Position numbers and translations under genes: made by a program. The notes beneath the pieces were generated by a model that searched no databases, had not been told where the DNA came from, and was given only the letters and a program-made list of their open reading frames with translations. A stretch of 64,000 bases of DNA, from assembly GCA_045599365.1 (NCBI GenBank), contig JAZRVS010000185.1:1-64000 (forward strand). The letters are read 5' to 3'. The stretch comes from UBA1715 sp045599365 (lineage in GTDB: Bacteria > Bacteroidota > Bacteroidia > Bacteroidales > UBA1715). Positions 33,559 through 42,253 of the stretch are shown here, piece after piece. Position 1 is the stretch's first letter. Every line of letters starts with the position of its first letter.

Positions 33559-34434
33559 ATGGGAAACACATCAAATGTTGGTGAAATAGTTATATACCAA
33601 CCAAATGAAAAGTTAAAATTAGATGTTCGAGTAGAGAATGAAACAATTTGGCTGACACAAGCACAAATTGCAGAACTTTTTGGCGTGAAACAACCTGCAA
33701 TTTCCAAGCACATAAACAACATTTTCAAGGAAGGAGAACTCAATAAAAATGAAGTTTATTCCATTTTGGAATATACTGCCTCCGATGGGAAAATCTACAA
33801 GACACAGTTTTATAATCTTGATGCCATATTATCAATAGGTTATCGAGTTAATAGTAAGAATGCAACATTGTTTCGTAAATGGGCAAATACGATTCTCAAA
33901 GAATATTTATTAAATGGATATTCGTTAAATCAAAGAATTAATGACATTGAAAGTAGAATTGACCGTCGATTGTGTGAACATGACAAGATATTAACTTATC
34001 ATGAAGAAAAAATCGATTTCTTTGTCCAGACATCGTTACCTCCTGTTCAAGGAATATTTTTCAACGGCCAAATTTTCGATGCGTACAAATTCGCAAACGA
34101 CTTAATTCGGTCGGCAAATACGAGAATTATTTTAATTGATAATTATGTTGATGATACTGCCCTTGCAATGCTCAGTAAAAGAAAAAACAATGTTTCTGCA
34201 ACAATTTTTACGAGTCATATTTCGGAACAACTGCAATTGGATTTAGAAAAACATAATAGTCAATATCAGCCAATAGAAATAAAACAATTTAAACAATCTC
34301 ACGACAGATTCATTATTATTGATGATGCAATTTATTTAATTGGAGCAAGTCTGAAAGACTTAGGTAAGAAATGGTTCGGTTTCTCGTTACTGCAATCAAT
34401 TTCTGTTGACGAACTATTAGAGAAATTAAGATAA
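33559..34434 (+). CDS. RhuM-family protein with PLD-like C-terminus
   Basis: The 291-residue protein has a RhuM/ORF6N-like DNA-binding N-terminus (about 10-110: NETIWLTQAQIAELFGVKQP with a helix-turn-helix look, then YNLDAILSIGYRVNSKNATL and FRKWANTILKEYLLNGY). The C-terminal half (about 175-275) resembles a phospholipase-D-like half site: IILIDNYVDDTAL and HDRFIIIDDAIYLIGASLKD, where the HxK-type Lys is replaced by Arg. RhuM proteins occur on mobile islands, often next to restriction systems; their function is unknown. It lies between 142-bp direct repeats, so it could be lost or moved by recombination. Its 3' end overlaps the YjbR gene by 9 bp. Confidence 0.82.
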   Translation: MGNTSNVGEIVIYQPNEKLKLDVRVENETIWLTQAQIAELFGVKQPAISKHINNIFKEGELNKNEVYSILEYTASDGKIYKTQFYNLDAILSIGYRVNSKNATLFRKWANTILKEYLLNGYSLNQRINDIESRIDRRLCEHDKILTYHEEKIDFFVQTSLPPVQGIFFNGQIFDAYKFANDLIRSANTRIILIDNYVDDTALAMLSKRKNNVSATIFTSHISEQLQLDLEKHNSQYQPIEIKQFKQSHDRFIIIDDAIYLIGASLKDLGKKWFGFSLLQSISVDELLEKLR

Positions 34435-34539
34435 TTTGCCAGAATCTTCCCGAAGTTTTTTCGGCAATTTCTTCCAAACCTCGTTATAGGCGTGTTTCAC
34501 AAGTTCGCGAATCAGTTCGTCGTTGGCATCTTGATTGAA
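34398..34539. repeat. Right copy of the 142-bp direct repeat
   Basis: This copy is intact in context: it spans the convergent 3' ends of the RhuM-like gene and the YjbR-like gene. The left copy at 33285-33426 is the truncated derivative. Confidence 0.9.
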
Positions 34540-34782
34540 GCGAATTTGATTCCAATACTTTTTATTCCAATGCCAAGCGCCTTCAATGCTGTAGTATTGC
34601 TCACGAAGTTCTAAAGCCTTTTCTGAATCGCATTTCATTGTTGCCATATCGGGATTTTCCATTGTTACGCAAGCAAAAATTTTGTTGTGCAAACGGAACA
34701 CCAACACGTTTTCGTCAAACGGCATATCTTCGGTTACCAATGGGAGCGAAAGACAATATTCTCGAAATTCTTCTATGTTCAT
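34426..34782 (-). CDS. MmcQ/YjbR family protein
   Basis: The 118-residue protein shows the YjbR pattern: MNIEEFREYCLSLPLVTEDM, PFDENVLVFRLHNKIFACV, SEKALELREQYYSIEGAWHW and NKKYWNQI, with a C-terminal LVKHAYNEVWKKLPKK. The family has a CyaY-like fold and is suspected to bind DNA; function is unknown. It converges on and overlaps the RhuM-like gene by 9 bp, and a fragment of its 3' end is duplicated at 33296-33426. Confidence 0.9.
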   Translation of the reverse strand: MNIEEFREYCLSLPLVTEDMPFDENVLVFRLHNKIFACVTMENPDMATMKCDSEKALELREQYYSIEGAWHWNKKYWNQIRFNQDANDELIRELVKHAYNEVWKKLPKKLREDSGKLS

Positions 34783-34876
34783 CGTACAAACAATTCTTTA
34801 TTTGATGTTGTAAAAATAGAGAATTTATTGATTCTAAAACTATATCTTTGTTCCATAAATGTAATACAAACAGATT

Positions 34877-35191
34877 ATGGAAACGAAAGAATTCATGACT
34901 CCTCCTTTGCATGTAAATTTTCTTGCAAAAAAATTATTCGGCAATGGTGGAAAAATTAAAGATTGTGCTATCGCGTATCTTGGCGCTAATGGTGGCGGAC
35001 CAACAACAAAACATTCTCACGAGCACAATCATTTGTTCATTGTAACTGAAGGCGAAGCTCGCATTGAATTTGAAGACGAAACGATTATTCTTCATAAAAA
35101 CGAATCGTATTTGGTGAAAGGAACAAGACTTCACTCCGTATGGAATAATATTGACGGAAACACAGTGATGATTGGCATATCGGTAGAATAA
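34877..35191 (+). CDS. Small cupin-domain protein
   Basis: The 104-residue single-domain cupin has the metal-binding motif 1 TKHSHEHNHLFIVTEGEARI (two His and Glu) and motif 2 YLVKGTRLHSVWNN with the third His. Cupins of this size bind a metal and act in sugar isomerisation, dioxygenation or regulation; the substrate is not readable. A TATCTTTG box at 34843-34850 lies 27 bp upstream. It precedes the SGNH hydrolase by 13 bp. Confidence 0.88.
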   Translation: METKEFMTPPLHVNFLAKKLFGNGGKIKDCAIAYLGANGGGPTTKHSHEHNHLFIVTEGEARIEFEDETIILHKNESYLVKGTRLHSVWNNIDGNTVMIGISVE

Positions 35192-35204
35192 GAGTTTACA
35201 AGCT

Positions 35205-35936
35205 ATGAAAAAAATATTTTTTACGACCACAATTCTATTTGTCAGTTTTTCGCTTTTTGCCCAAAAAATTTTGTTTATTGGCGATTCCATAACTGATGGC
35301 AAATGGGGTCAAGAATGCGATGGAACGCGAAATACAGAAGATTGGAATCATATTTTCGGTCATGGATATATGTATATTTGTGCAGCCGAATTTATGGCCG
35401 AATATCCCGAACTACATTTGGAATTTTATAATCGTGGAATAAGTGGAAATACTATTGATGATTTATCGAAACGTTGGAAGACTGATGCGTTAGATATCAA
35501 TCCCGATGTTATTACCATTTTGATAGGCATTAACGATGTTTTGAATAACAATTTAAAACCCGACACGCTTGCATTTGAAAAAAAATATAGAGACTTGCTT
35601 ACTCAAAGTCGTAAACAAAATCCTAACGTATTGATTATTATTGGCGAACCATTTTGCGAACAAGGTCTTCGCGTTGATAATGAAGGTGTTACGCGAAAAA
35701 GTTGCGAAGCATTAGCACGTACAACAAAGCGAATTGCTGCGGATTTCAATGCTGTGTATCTTCCGTTTCAGTCGAAATTTGACGATGTTTGTAAGACAAA
35801 TGAAAGGTATTACAAAACACCTTCCACATATTGGATTTGGGACGGTGTACATCCAACGCCTGCAGGACACTACAAAATGGCAGAAATGTGGATGAATAAC
35901 ATGCGGTTTTTGTTGCCCACAATATTGAAAGAATAG
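35205..35936 (+). CDS. Secreted SGNH/GDSL hydrolase
   Basis: The 243-residue protein has a signal peptide (about 1-19) and all SGNH blocks: block I ILFIGDSITDGKWG (catalytic Ser), block II NRGISGNTIDDL (Gly), block III ILIGINDVLNN (Asn), block V WDGVHPTPAGHYKM (Asp and His). It is an esterase or deacetylase, likely acting on acetylated carbohydrate in the periplasm or outside. It is probably co-transcribed with the cupin gene. Confidence 0.93.
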   Translation: MKKIFFTTTILFVSFSLFAQKILFIGDSITDGKWGQECDGTRNTEDWNHIFGHGYMYICAAEFMAEYPELHLEFYNRGISGNTIDDLSKRWKTDALDINPDVITILIGINDVLNNNLKPDTLAFEKKYRDLLTQSRKQNPNVLIIIGEPFCEQGLRVDNEGVTRKSCEALARTTKRIAADFNAVYLPFQSKFDDVCKTNERYYKTPSTYWIWDGVHPTPAGHYKMAEMWMNNMRFLLPTILKE

Positions 35937-35960
35937 TGTGTGAGTTCAACTTGAAAAATA

Positions 35961-35990
35961 TTTGGTTATGTCAGAAAAATAGTATCTTTG
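35961..35990 (+). promoter_or_regulatory. Bacteroidetes-type promoter of the large secreted protein gene
   Basis: TTTG at 35961-35964 is followed after 18 bp by TATCTTTG at 35983-35990. The start codon lies about 108 bp further on, leaving a leader of roughly 100 bases with a small palindrome ATAGGACCTAT near 36072-36082. Confidence 0.6.
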
Positions 35991-36098
35991 CACTTGGTTT
36001 GAATTGAGATGGGAACCCTTTGCTGAATTAGATCATTAGGTTCTGCTGATGAAGCGAAGAAATAGAATGAATAGGACCTATTTTAATAATTAACTATT

Positions 36099-38219
36099 AT
36101 GAAAAAATTATTTACTTTTTTCGTAGCGACAATGTTTGCTTTTTCCGCTTTTGCCGCTCCGTTTGGAATAACGGTAAACGGAACACCTGTCATAGGCGAA
36201 GAGAATCTAATGCCAATGGACCCAAGTTACCAAGAATGGTATGTTTTTGGGCAGTCATTGCAAGTAGGCGATGTTGTAAGATTGTATGACGAAGGTTCTG
36301 GAAAGGAATGGGCGATTGATTTAGACCCTGCTATTACCGTTACAATCACAGGTGGTATAACGGAAGGCTTTTACACAATGGGAGAGAGTGGAATATTCAA
36401 TTTTTACCTTAAATTAAAACAAGATGCAGACCAATTGTGGATTGAAAAAGTTGGAGGTGTTGCCCCAACTCCAACCACAGCCCTTGCTGCTACAAATGTA
36501 ACCCATAACTCATTTACCGCAAATTGGGTGGCTTCTAATTTAGAGGGTGCTACATATAGCATAAATGTTTGGAATGACGATTATGATCTTATTGCATCCG
36601 CTTCAGGTTTGGAAGAAACGTCTTACGCAGTTTCAAACCTTGACCCTGAATCCTCCTATTCATACGTTGTATTTGTTTCTGTAGGTGAGGATGAAAGTGA
36701 TGCTTCTAACTCAATAGCGGTTACAACATTGGCTAAACCAGCTATAACACCTGAACAAGATGAGTATCAACTCTTTTCAGACGCCGGTATTGAGGGTTCT
36801 ACAAGCATAATTATAACCGCTGTAAATGTAGCGGAGGCTACCGCAACTATCACAGGTGATGCTGAGTTCTATTTCAAAGATTTTAATGACAACCCCGTAA
36901 CTACAAAAACATTTGCTGTAGAGCCTGAAGGTCCTACAGAGATTGAACTATACTCTATGTTTACAGCAGGTGGCGATTATAGTGCAACCATAACCATTAG
37001 TGCAACTGATGCCGATGAAGTTACAATACCTGTAACCGCTGTTGTTACAAAACCTACAGAAAAGATTAATGTTACGGCTACAAAATGGTCTTATGATGCA
37101 GATTATTATGATGTGTATGTTTATTCTGAGAACACCACTTACCTTTTTGAGTTGACCGAAGACCTAGAATATGGTAAGAACTACACGTATGCTAACATGG
37201 TTCCCACTTGGACGTGTACACTAACCCCTATGGGGTCTTCTGATATTGCAGCTACCGATGCTACGTTAATTGTTACTCAGGATCAAGATGGTTTGGTACA
37301 TATTGCAGCTACGATGGTTCTAAATGGTGACAATCACATCATTGTGTATGACCAAATATTTTCGCCGAGTACGGAGTTCATTACTCCACCTGTTGGATTA
37401 GATTTCGTTAAGATGCCGTTTACTGGTTCCAGTGTAAGTGGAGAGTGTGCTGATTCTGTATTGGTTGGTTGGGATAATGATATCGTTTATGTTCAAGGTC
37501 TTGTAGAGGACTTTAAAACCGCATGGATGAAAGGTGTCCTTAATGACGGTGTCGTTACTTTCGAGAAATTCCAATATGTGGGTATGTATGGCGGTTCTAC
37601 GCCAATCTGGGTATTGGGTACCAATACTAAAGCAGATTTGATTGACTTCACTATGACGTACGATGCGGAGACCAACATATTTACAGCCACCAACATATTA
37701 GTTGTGAATGCTTCTTATGAGAAAATTTATTACTTGGATAAAGTTTCCAATATCGTTATTGGCACAATTCCTCCTGATTACGCATATACCGAATACGAGA
37801 ACTGGCAACTTAAGCCTGAGGGAAGTGATTGGTCTGATAACCTGATTAAGGTTGAGGATGGTCTCTTCAAAATGGAAATAGAATGGAACGGAACAGGTTT
37901 CAACATTAAGAGTGATGAGAATCCTATCAAGAAAGATTTTTTCTCTGTAGAAGAGCTTGTTATTGGCGAAGAAGTGATAGCGCCTGTAATCGTTGATATA
38001 TATTTGAGAGTTATTGACGATGAAACAATGGCTATAGGTGTTGGGGTCGATCCTGCTGTTTCTACAGATGTTATAAATGTCATCAATGCAGAAGATGTTC
38101 CTAATGGAGCAATAATCAAAGACGGTAAAGTTTATATCATCCGTGATGGTAAGGTATATAACTTACAAGGTTCCGAAATAAAGAATGCTGACGAGATTTT
38201 GAAATCATTGAACTTCTAA
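36099..38219 (+). CDS. Large secreted multidomain protein with fibronectin-type-III domain
   Basis: The 706-residue protein starts with a signal peptide (about 1-19, AFAA) and an N-terminal beta domain (20-125). A fibronectin type III unit follows at about 127-212 (ATNVTHNSFTANWVASN, SYAVSNLDPESSYSYVVFVS), then an Ig-like repeat (about 215-325) and a large beta-rich region. The last 35 residues (NGAIIKDGKVYIIRDGKVYN then LQGSEIK) look like the C-terminal sorting motif of type IX-style or Por-secretion proteins. It is acidic and Thr/Asp rich, so surface display or secretion is likely; the ligand is unknown. A strong hairpin terminator follows. Confidence 0.78.
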   Translation: MKKLFTFFVATMFAFSAFAAPFGITVNGTPVIGEENLMPMDPSYQEWYVFGQSLQVGDVVRLYDEGSGKEWAIDLDPAITVTITGGITEGFYTMGESGIFNFYLKLKQDADQLWIEKVGGVAPTPTTALAATNVTHNSFTANWVASNLEGATYSINVWNDDYDLIASASGLEETSYAVSNLDPESSYSYVVFVSVGEDESDASNSIAVTTLAKPAITPEQDEYQLFSDAGIEGSTSIIITAVNVAEATATITGDAEFYFKDFNDNPVTTKTFAVEPEGPTEIELYSMFTAGGDYSATITISATDADEVTIPVTAVVTKPTEKINVTATKWSYDADYYDVYVYSENTTYLFELTEDLEYGKNYTYANMVPTWTCTLTPMGSSDIAATDATLIVTQDQDGLVHIAATMVLNGDNHIIVYDQIFSPSTEFITPPVGLDFVKMPFTGSSVSGECADSVLVGWDNDIVYVQGLVEDFKTAWMKGVLNDGVVTFEKFQYVGMYGGSTPIWVLGTNTKADLIDFTMTYDAETNIFTATNILVVNASYEKIYYLDKVSNIVIGTIPPDYAYTEYENWQLKPEGSDWSDNLIKVEDGLFKMEIEWNGTGFNIKSDENPIKKDFFSVEELVIGEEVIAPVIVDIYLRVIDDETMAIGVGVDPAVSTDVINVINAEDVPNGAIIKDGKVYIIRDGKVYNLQGSEIKNADEILKSLNF

Positions 38220-38290
38220 AACATAGTTGCAATTTAATACGATTACCAGCCACTAAGTGGCAACAAATCGCATAAAATTCCAATAATTAT

Positions 38291-38325
38291 AAATGCAGAA
38301 TTCCAAACGGGGTTCTGCATTTTTG
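38291..38325 (+). terminator. Terminator, GCAGAATTCC family
   Basis: Arms AAATGCAGAA (38291-38300) and TTCTGCATTT (38313-38322) surround TTCCAAACGGGG and are followed by T residues. Apart from a few bases it is the same hairpin as at 1508-1542. The remaining bases of 38220-38553 between the converging genes show nothing else I can name. Confidence 0.75.
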
Positions 38326-38553
38326 TTGACGACAAGACCTACGAACACTCTCCATATAACAAAATTTTTAGAGAGAAAAAGTAGAATTGTTTGTCCGTTG
38401 ATTCTATGTCATCTATACCTTGGGGTATTGCCTAAAAATATAATCCATAACTTTACCCTGCGTAACCGCTCACGATGACCGCTTTTCATATACACAATTT
38501 CAGATTACGCTAAAGCAGTAAAACAAACTACTGATTTCCTATAACTGACAACT

Positions 38554-40251
38554 TTATTCAGGCTTTTTTTCTATGTTTATCGTTACCATATTCTGATTGA
38601 ATCGGTAATCATATTTCATATCTATACCAATGCCGTGAACAATCTTTAATCCAAATCCATCATCTTCTTTGGTGTATTCTATTGGATTGAATGGCATACC
38701 ATCGTCGTGAATGGAAACAATGTTCTTGGTAGCACGTATATCTACGTATTTGGCATGTCCGTGGTCAATAATATTTTTGAGCAATTCCTCGGCACAAAGA
38801 ACGTAGCGGTAAGCATTTTCTTTGTCTAAACCTTGTGTTTGAAGAAAACTAAGAATTTCATGGGTACATTTATTTAGATTACCAATAATTGTTTCAATTG
38901 TTGTGTCATACATTTCCTTGTCTTGTGCTTTAGGAATAAGTAAAACAGGCATCAGCGATTTGTTGTTACGTCGCACGACAATTGTACTTATTAAGATAAC
39001 TATGGCAACAACAACTTGACCAAGGAAAAATCCAATCCATCCACCGTTCAGCAACCAGAATCCAATCATTGGAAGCAAGGTTTGTCCTATAGAAAGGAAA
39101 AGGGCAATATTTTTATGATTGTAGAACTGATATATCGGCATAAGATTGTAGAGCAAAGCTTGCATAATTATTTGTAGTGTGAATGGCGGTAATGCCTTAA
39201 GAATGATTGGTAGGGAAGCTTCATTGGTTGCGCCAAGAAAGTTTGCAATCTGAGTAGGAAATATAATGATAGAAACTGTATAGATACTGAGACAGATTAT
39301 CAGGAATTTATATGTTTTTTGTATGAGGAAGAACATTCCTCGGTCGTCTTCCAAACCTTTGATTATGGAACCAACAGGTTGTATGGTACGAAGGGTTCCT
39401 GAAAGGATAATCATTGAAAACGCAAACAATTGCATACATACGGCAAGTGCAATAAGACCTCCGTCGCCGAGATACGTGCTGGCAACGTAGTTGTTACCGA
39501 CCATCTGAACAGACAAAAGCACAGTGCCAAAAAACAACGGCAGTCCTAATGATAATATCTGGTTACATTCTATGTCATTACGTTTAGTCTTACAAAGACG
39601 TAGTGTATTTTTTTTACGGAAATGTGGCAAAACCATCAGAATACAAATAATGTACATGAGGAACGTAGCCCAAGCTGCACCAGCAATGCCCCATCCACAA
39701 TATTTTATAAAAATAATATCAAAAAGGATATTGAAAATGTTACTTACGATAACCGCCCGCGAGATAAGTTTCGGTGATCCATCAACAGTAACAAACTGAT
39801 TGAGTGTGTACATGAGAAGTTGGGGTATGGCAGACAGAATTGTAACAAACAAAAATTCGTTTGTCATTGGACGTAAATTCTCGGAATGGCAAAGCAAATG
39901 TGATAGCGGATTGAAAGCGAAAAGACCTCCAATGATAAACAACGCACCAAGTGTTACTGATGTGATGATAGAGAACGTAAATAGTTTACCTGCTTTTGAT
40001 TTGTTGCCTTTCCCAATGGCAATACCAGCAAGCATTGTAGAACTTGCAATGTAAAGGCACGATGCAGCAAAAATAGTTTGTAGTATAGGCTTGCTGAGGT
40101 TTACTGCCGCAAGTGCTTCTGGACCGATGAGATTACCAACAATAGAAGCATCAACAATATTTGCCACCTGTGTCGCCGCAACAGTAAGGACCGAAGCTAC
40201 TAAGTAGTTTTTAAAAGCTTTACCTATGAGATATGAATTTCTTTGTTGCAT
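38554..40251 (-). CDS. MATE exporter fused to anti-sigma-type HATPase domain
   Basis: The 565-residue protein is a MATE-family (MatE) multidrug/metabolite exporter over about residues 1-440 with 12 transmembrane segments (VANIVDASIVGNLIGPEALA, ITQ-free second half ending GQVVVAIVILISTIVV). A short linker leads to a cytoplasmic HATPase_c_2 domain like SpoIIAB/RsbW over about 455-565: YVLCAEELLKNIIDHGHA is the N-box, SIHDDGMPFNP the G1 region and DGFGLKIVHGI the G2 region. Such kinases phosphorylate STAS proteins, and one is encoded at the other end of this locus. It is the last gene of the NRPS operon, 20 bp after the barrel gene. Confidence 0.88.
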   Translation of the reverse strand: MQQRNSYLIGKAFKNYLVASVLTVAATQVANIVDASIVGNLIGPEALAAVNLSKPILQTIFAASCLYIASSTMLAGIAIGKGNKSKAGKLFTFSIITSVTLGALFIIGGLFAFNPLSHLLCHSENLRPMTNEFLFVTILSAIPQLLMYTLNQFVTVDGSPKLISRAVIVSNIFNILFDIIFIKYCGWGIAGAAWATFLMYIICILMVLPHFRKKNTLRLCKTKRNDIECNQILSLGLPLFFGTVLLSVQMVGNNYVASTYLGDGGLIALAVCMQLFAFSMIILSGTLRTIQPVGSIIKGLEDDRGMFFLIQKTYKFLIICLSIYTVSIIIFPTQIANFLGATNEASLPIILKALPPFTLQIIMQALLYNLMPIYQFYNHKNIALFLSIGQTLLPMIGFWLLNGGWIGFFLGQVVVAIVILISTIVVRRNNKSLMPVLLIPKAQDKEMYDTTIETIIGNLNKCTHEILSFLQTQGLDKENAYRYVLCAEELLKNIIDHGHAKYVDIRATKNIVSIHDDGMPFNPIEYTKEDDGFGLKIVHGIGIDMKYDYRFNQNMVTINIEKKPE

Positions 40252-40271
40252 GAAACAATATATTTATATGT

Positions 40272-42245
40272 TTATAGTTTATATCTTATCATCAACGAAA
40301 CCGTACGAGTATTTCTGTCGCAAATGCCTTGAGTCATACAATAAAATTCTTGTACATAACTAGTAATATCGTGATAAGAACCACGAAGAATATTTACAAC
40401 ATTGATGACAAATGTTAGTTTTTGTTTTGGAAGAGATTTTTGAATAGAGGCATCCAAACGAAAATCGGGACTATAATAGTACGTGTTACGCTCGGCACCA
40501 CGACTATGCCATAGAGCATTCAGACGTATAATCCATTCATGAGGCAATGTCACGGTATTGTTAAAAGTTATTCTTGTGAAAGGTTCTAACAAACGGTCTT
40601 TACCACTTGCCAAAGGCATTTCAAACCATTGTTTGTAAAAACAGACATGTAGCATTGGATACCAACATATTATTTGTGGAGCAAGTGTTATGTCAAAATC
40701 TACTGCATTGTAGTCTGGTGCATTGTACTGATTTGTTGACGAAAGTGTTTTACAGATTGGATCAACATAGTATGTGTATGAGGTGGCGAGACTAGCCCAT
40801 TTGTATTTCCATTCCAGCGTTGTTGCAGATGCTTTTTCCGTTCTGAGTATTTTTTCGTTCATAAGTTCTATCTCGCTGAATCGTAGTCGGGTGATGCCAA
40901 GATACGGACGGATACTATTTTCTGAATGTTTGAACGACAACTCGGAGTCTCCCAATTTAGTAGATATTTTTAGGGATGGATACAAATAATTGTTTTTGAA
41001 GCCTACTTCTCGATTTTTTACGAGAAAAGGAATCAGGTAATACTCTTCGGGAATATCATAGTCAATTATGGGTTCAAAATCATCAAGAAAACGCATGAGA
41101 CCATCATCATTACAAGGTCTATAAACGTAATTATGATTCTCATAACGCAAACCTACCTCTACGTTCCAACGACCGAAATCCTGTGTTGTTGTTACAAAAA
41201 CACCTATTGTATTGTCTGGGTGTATGGCGTGAGTATTGAAATATATTTTTTCAAGAGGATCGTAAGACGGGTTATCTTCGTACATTTTTACATTCATGTG
41301 GTCAAGATCGTGTTCTGCACCAAGTATTACACTTCCTTTCCAAAAATTTCTGAACATTTTTGCATACGTTCGTATGTCGTACTCTTTTCGTATGTAGTAG
41401 CTTGTCTTGGTTGGAGTTTCTATCGTCAAATCTGCGTTATCAATGAAAGAGTTGTTCCCTAAAACTATATTCCATTGTTTTATACGACCCGTATATTCCA
41501 GAGAAAAGTCATGATGTGCATCAAGATTTTTTGTAATTTGAGAAGTTTCCGATATTGTAGTTAGGTCTTTATATTTGTCGTAGAAAGAGTAGTTGCATGT
41601 AATTTTATTGTGAGCATTGATTTCGTAGGAAACAGAAAAACGAGAAGAAAGCCATTGCTTCTTGATGTTGGGATGTACCAAATTGTTGCTTTCACTAATA
41701 AGTTTATGGTCCTGATATTTGTTGGTGTAGATAGTTCTTTTGAAGTATCGTTGTTCCTCGTGCCAGCCAATGAAAGTTCCAAACGTTATTTTTTTTCGTT
41801 TCCAACCGAGAGTTATCTCTTCATTCGGAGAAATTTTATTTGTAACGTCAAAGCGCAGGGTATTGTCGAGAGAGAAACCTTCGGTATTGTTAGGTTTTAA
41901 CCGTATGACTATAACTGCTTCAACATTTTTTTCGTATTCTGCGCTAGGATGTCGCATTATCTCAATTTCCTTCACTTTGTCGCCTGTGATGTGCATAAGT
42001 TCCGAAAGTTCCACAACTTTGCGATTGTCAATGTATATGGCTGGAATTCCTTGACCAGAGAGGGTAATAACATTGTCAACAATGCTCACGCCAGGCAACA
42101 CAACAAGAATGTCTATTACTGATTGTAGTTGGGCCAATTCTGTACCTTCAATTTTAATTTGATTGTTGTAGTCTGGCACATTCTGAGCATTTAAAATCAG
42201 AATGTGCAGAATCAACAATACGATAGTGACAACCCGTTTCCACAT
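40272..42245 (-). CDS. Outer-membrane beta-barrel, TonB-receptor-like
   Basis: The 657-residue protein has a signal peptide (about 1-20, LNAQ), a short plug-like domain (about 30-120: LQSVIDILVVLPGVSIVDNV, then GIPAIYIDNRKV and KVKEIEIMRHPSAEYEKN) and a long barrel of the outer-membrane beta-barrel_3 type with a C-terminal TVSLMIRYKL strand. There is no carboxypeptidase-like N-terminal domain and no obvious TonB box. It lies 8 bp after the NRPS stop and 20 bp before the MATE gene, so it probably moves the peptide product, or a metal-loaded form, across the outer membrane. Confidence 0.85.
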   Translation of the reverse strand: MWKRVVTIVLLILHILILNAQNVPDYNNQIKIEGTELAQLQSVIDILVVLPGVSIVDNVITLSGQGIPAIYIDNRKVVELSELMHITGDKVKEIEIMRHPSAEYEKNVEAVIVIRLKPNNTEGFSLDNTLRFDVTNKISPNEEITLGWKRKKITFGTFIGWHEEQRYFKRTIYTNKYQDHKLISESNNLVHPNIKKQWLSSRFSVSYEINAHNKITCNYSFYDKYKDLTTISETSQITKNLDAHHDFSLEYTGRIKQWNIVLGNNSFIDNADLTIETPTKTSYYIRKEYDIRTYAKMFRNFWKGSVILGAEHDLDHMNVKMYEDNPSYDPLEKIYFNTHAIHPDNTIGVFVTTTQDFGRWNVEVGLRYENHNYVYRPCNDDGLMRFLDDFEPIIDYDIPEEYYLIPFLVKNREVGFKNNYLYPSLKISTKLGDSELSFKHSENSIRPYLGITRLRFSEIELMNEKILRTEKASATTLEWKYKWASLATSYTYYVDPICKTLSSTNQYNAPDYNAVDFDITLAPQIICWYPMLHVCFYKQWFEMPLASGKDRLLEPFTRITFNNTVTLPHEWIIRLNALWHSRGAERNTYYYSPDFRLDASIQKSLPKQKLTFVINVVNILRGSYHDITSYVQEFYCMTQGICDRNTRTVSLMIRYKL

Positions 42246-42253
42246 AAGACATA

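Noticed and set aside
35991..36098. Riboswitch in the leader of the large secreted protein gene
   Set aside because: The leader is about 100 bases with only a small palindrome; no known riboswitch core was recognised.
38293..38478. Plus-strand frame of 61 codons after the large secreted protein
   Set aside because: It begins inside the terminator hairpin and has no family features.
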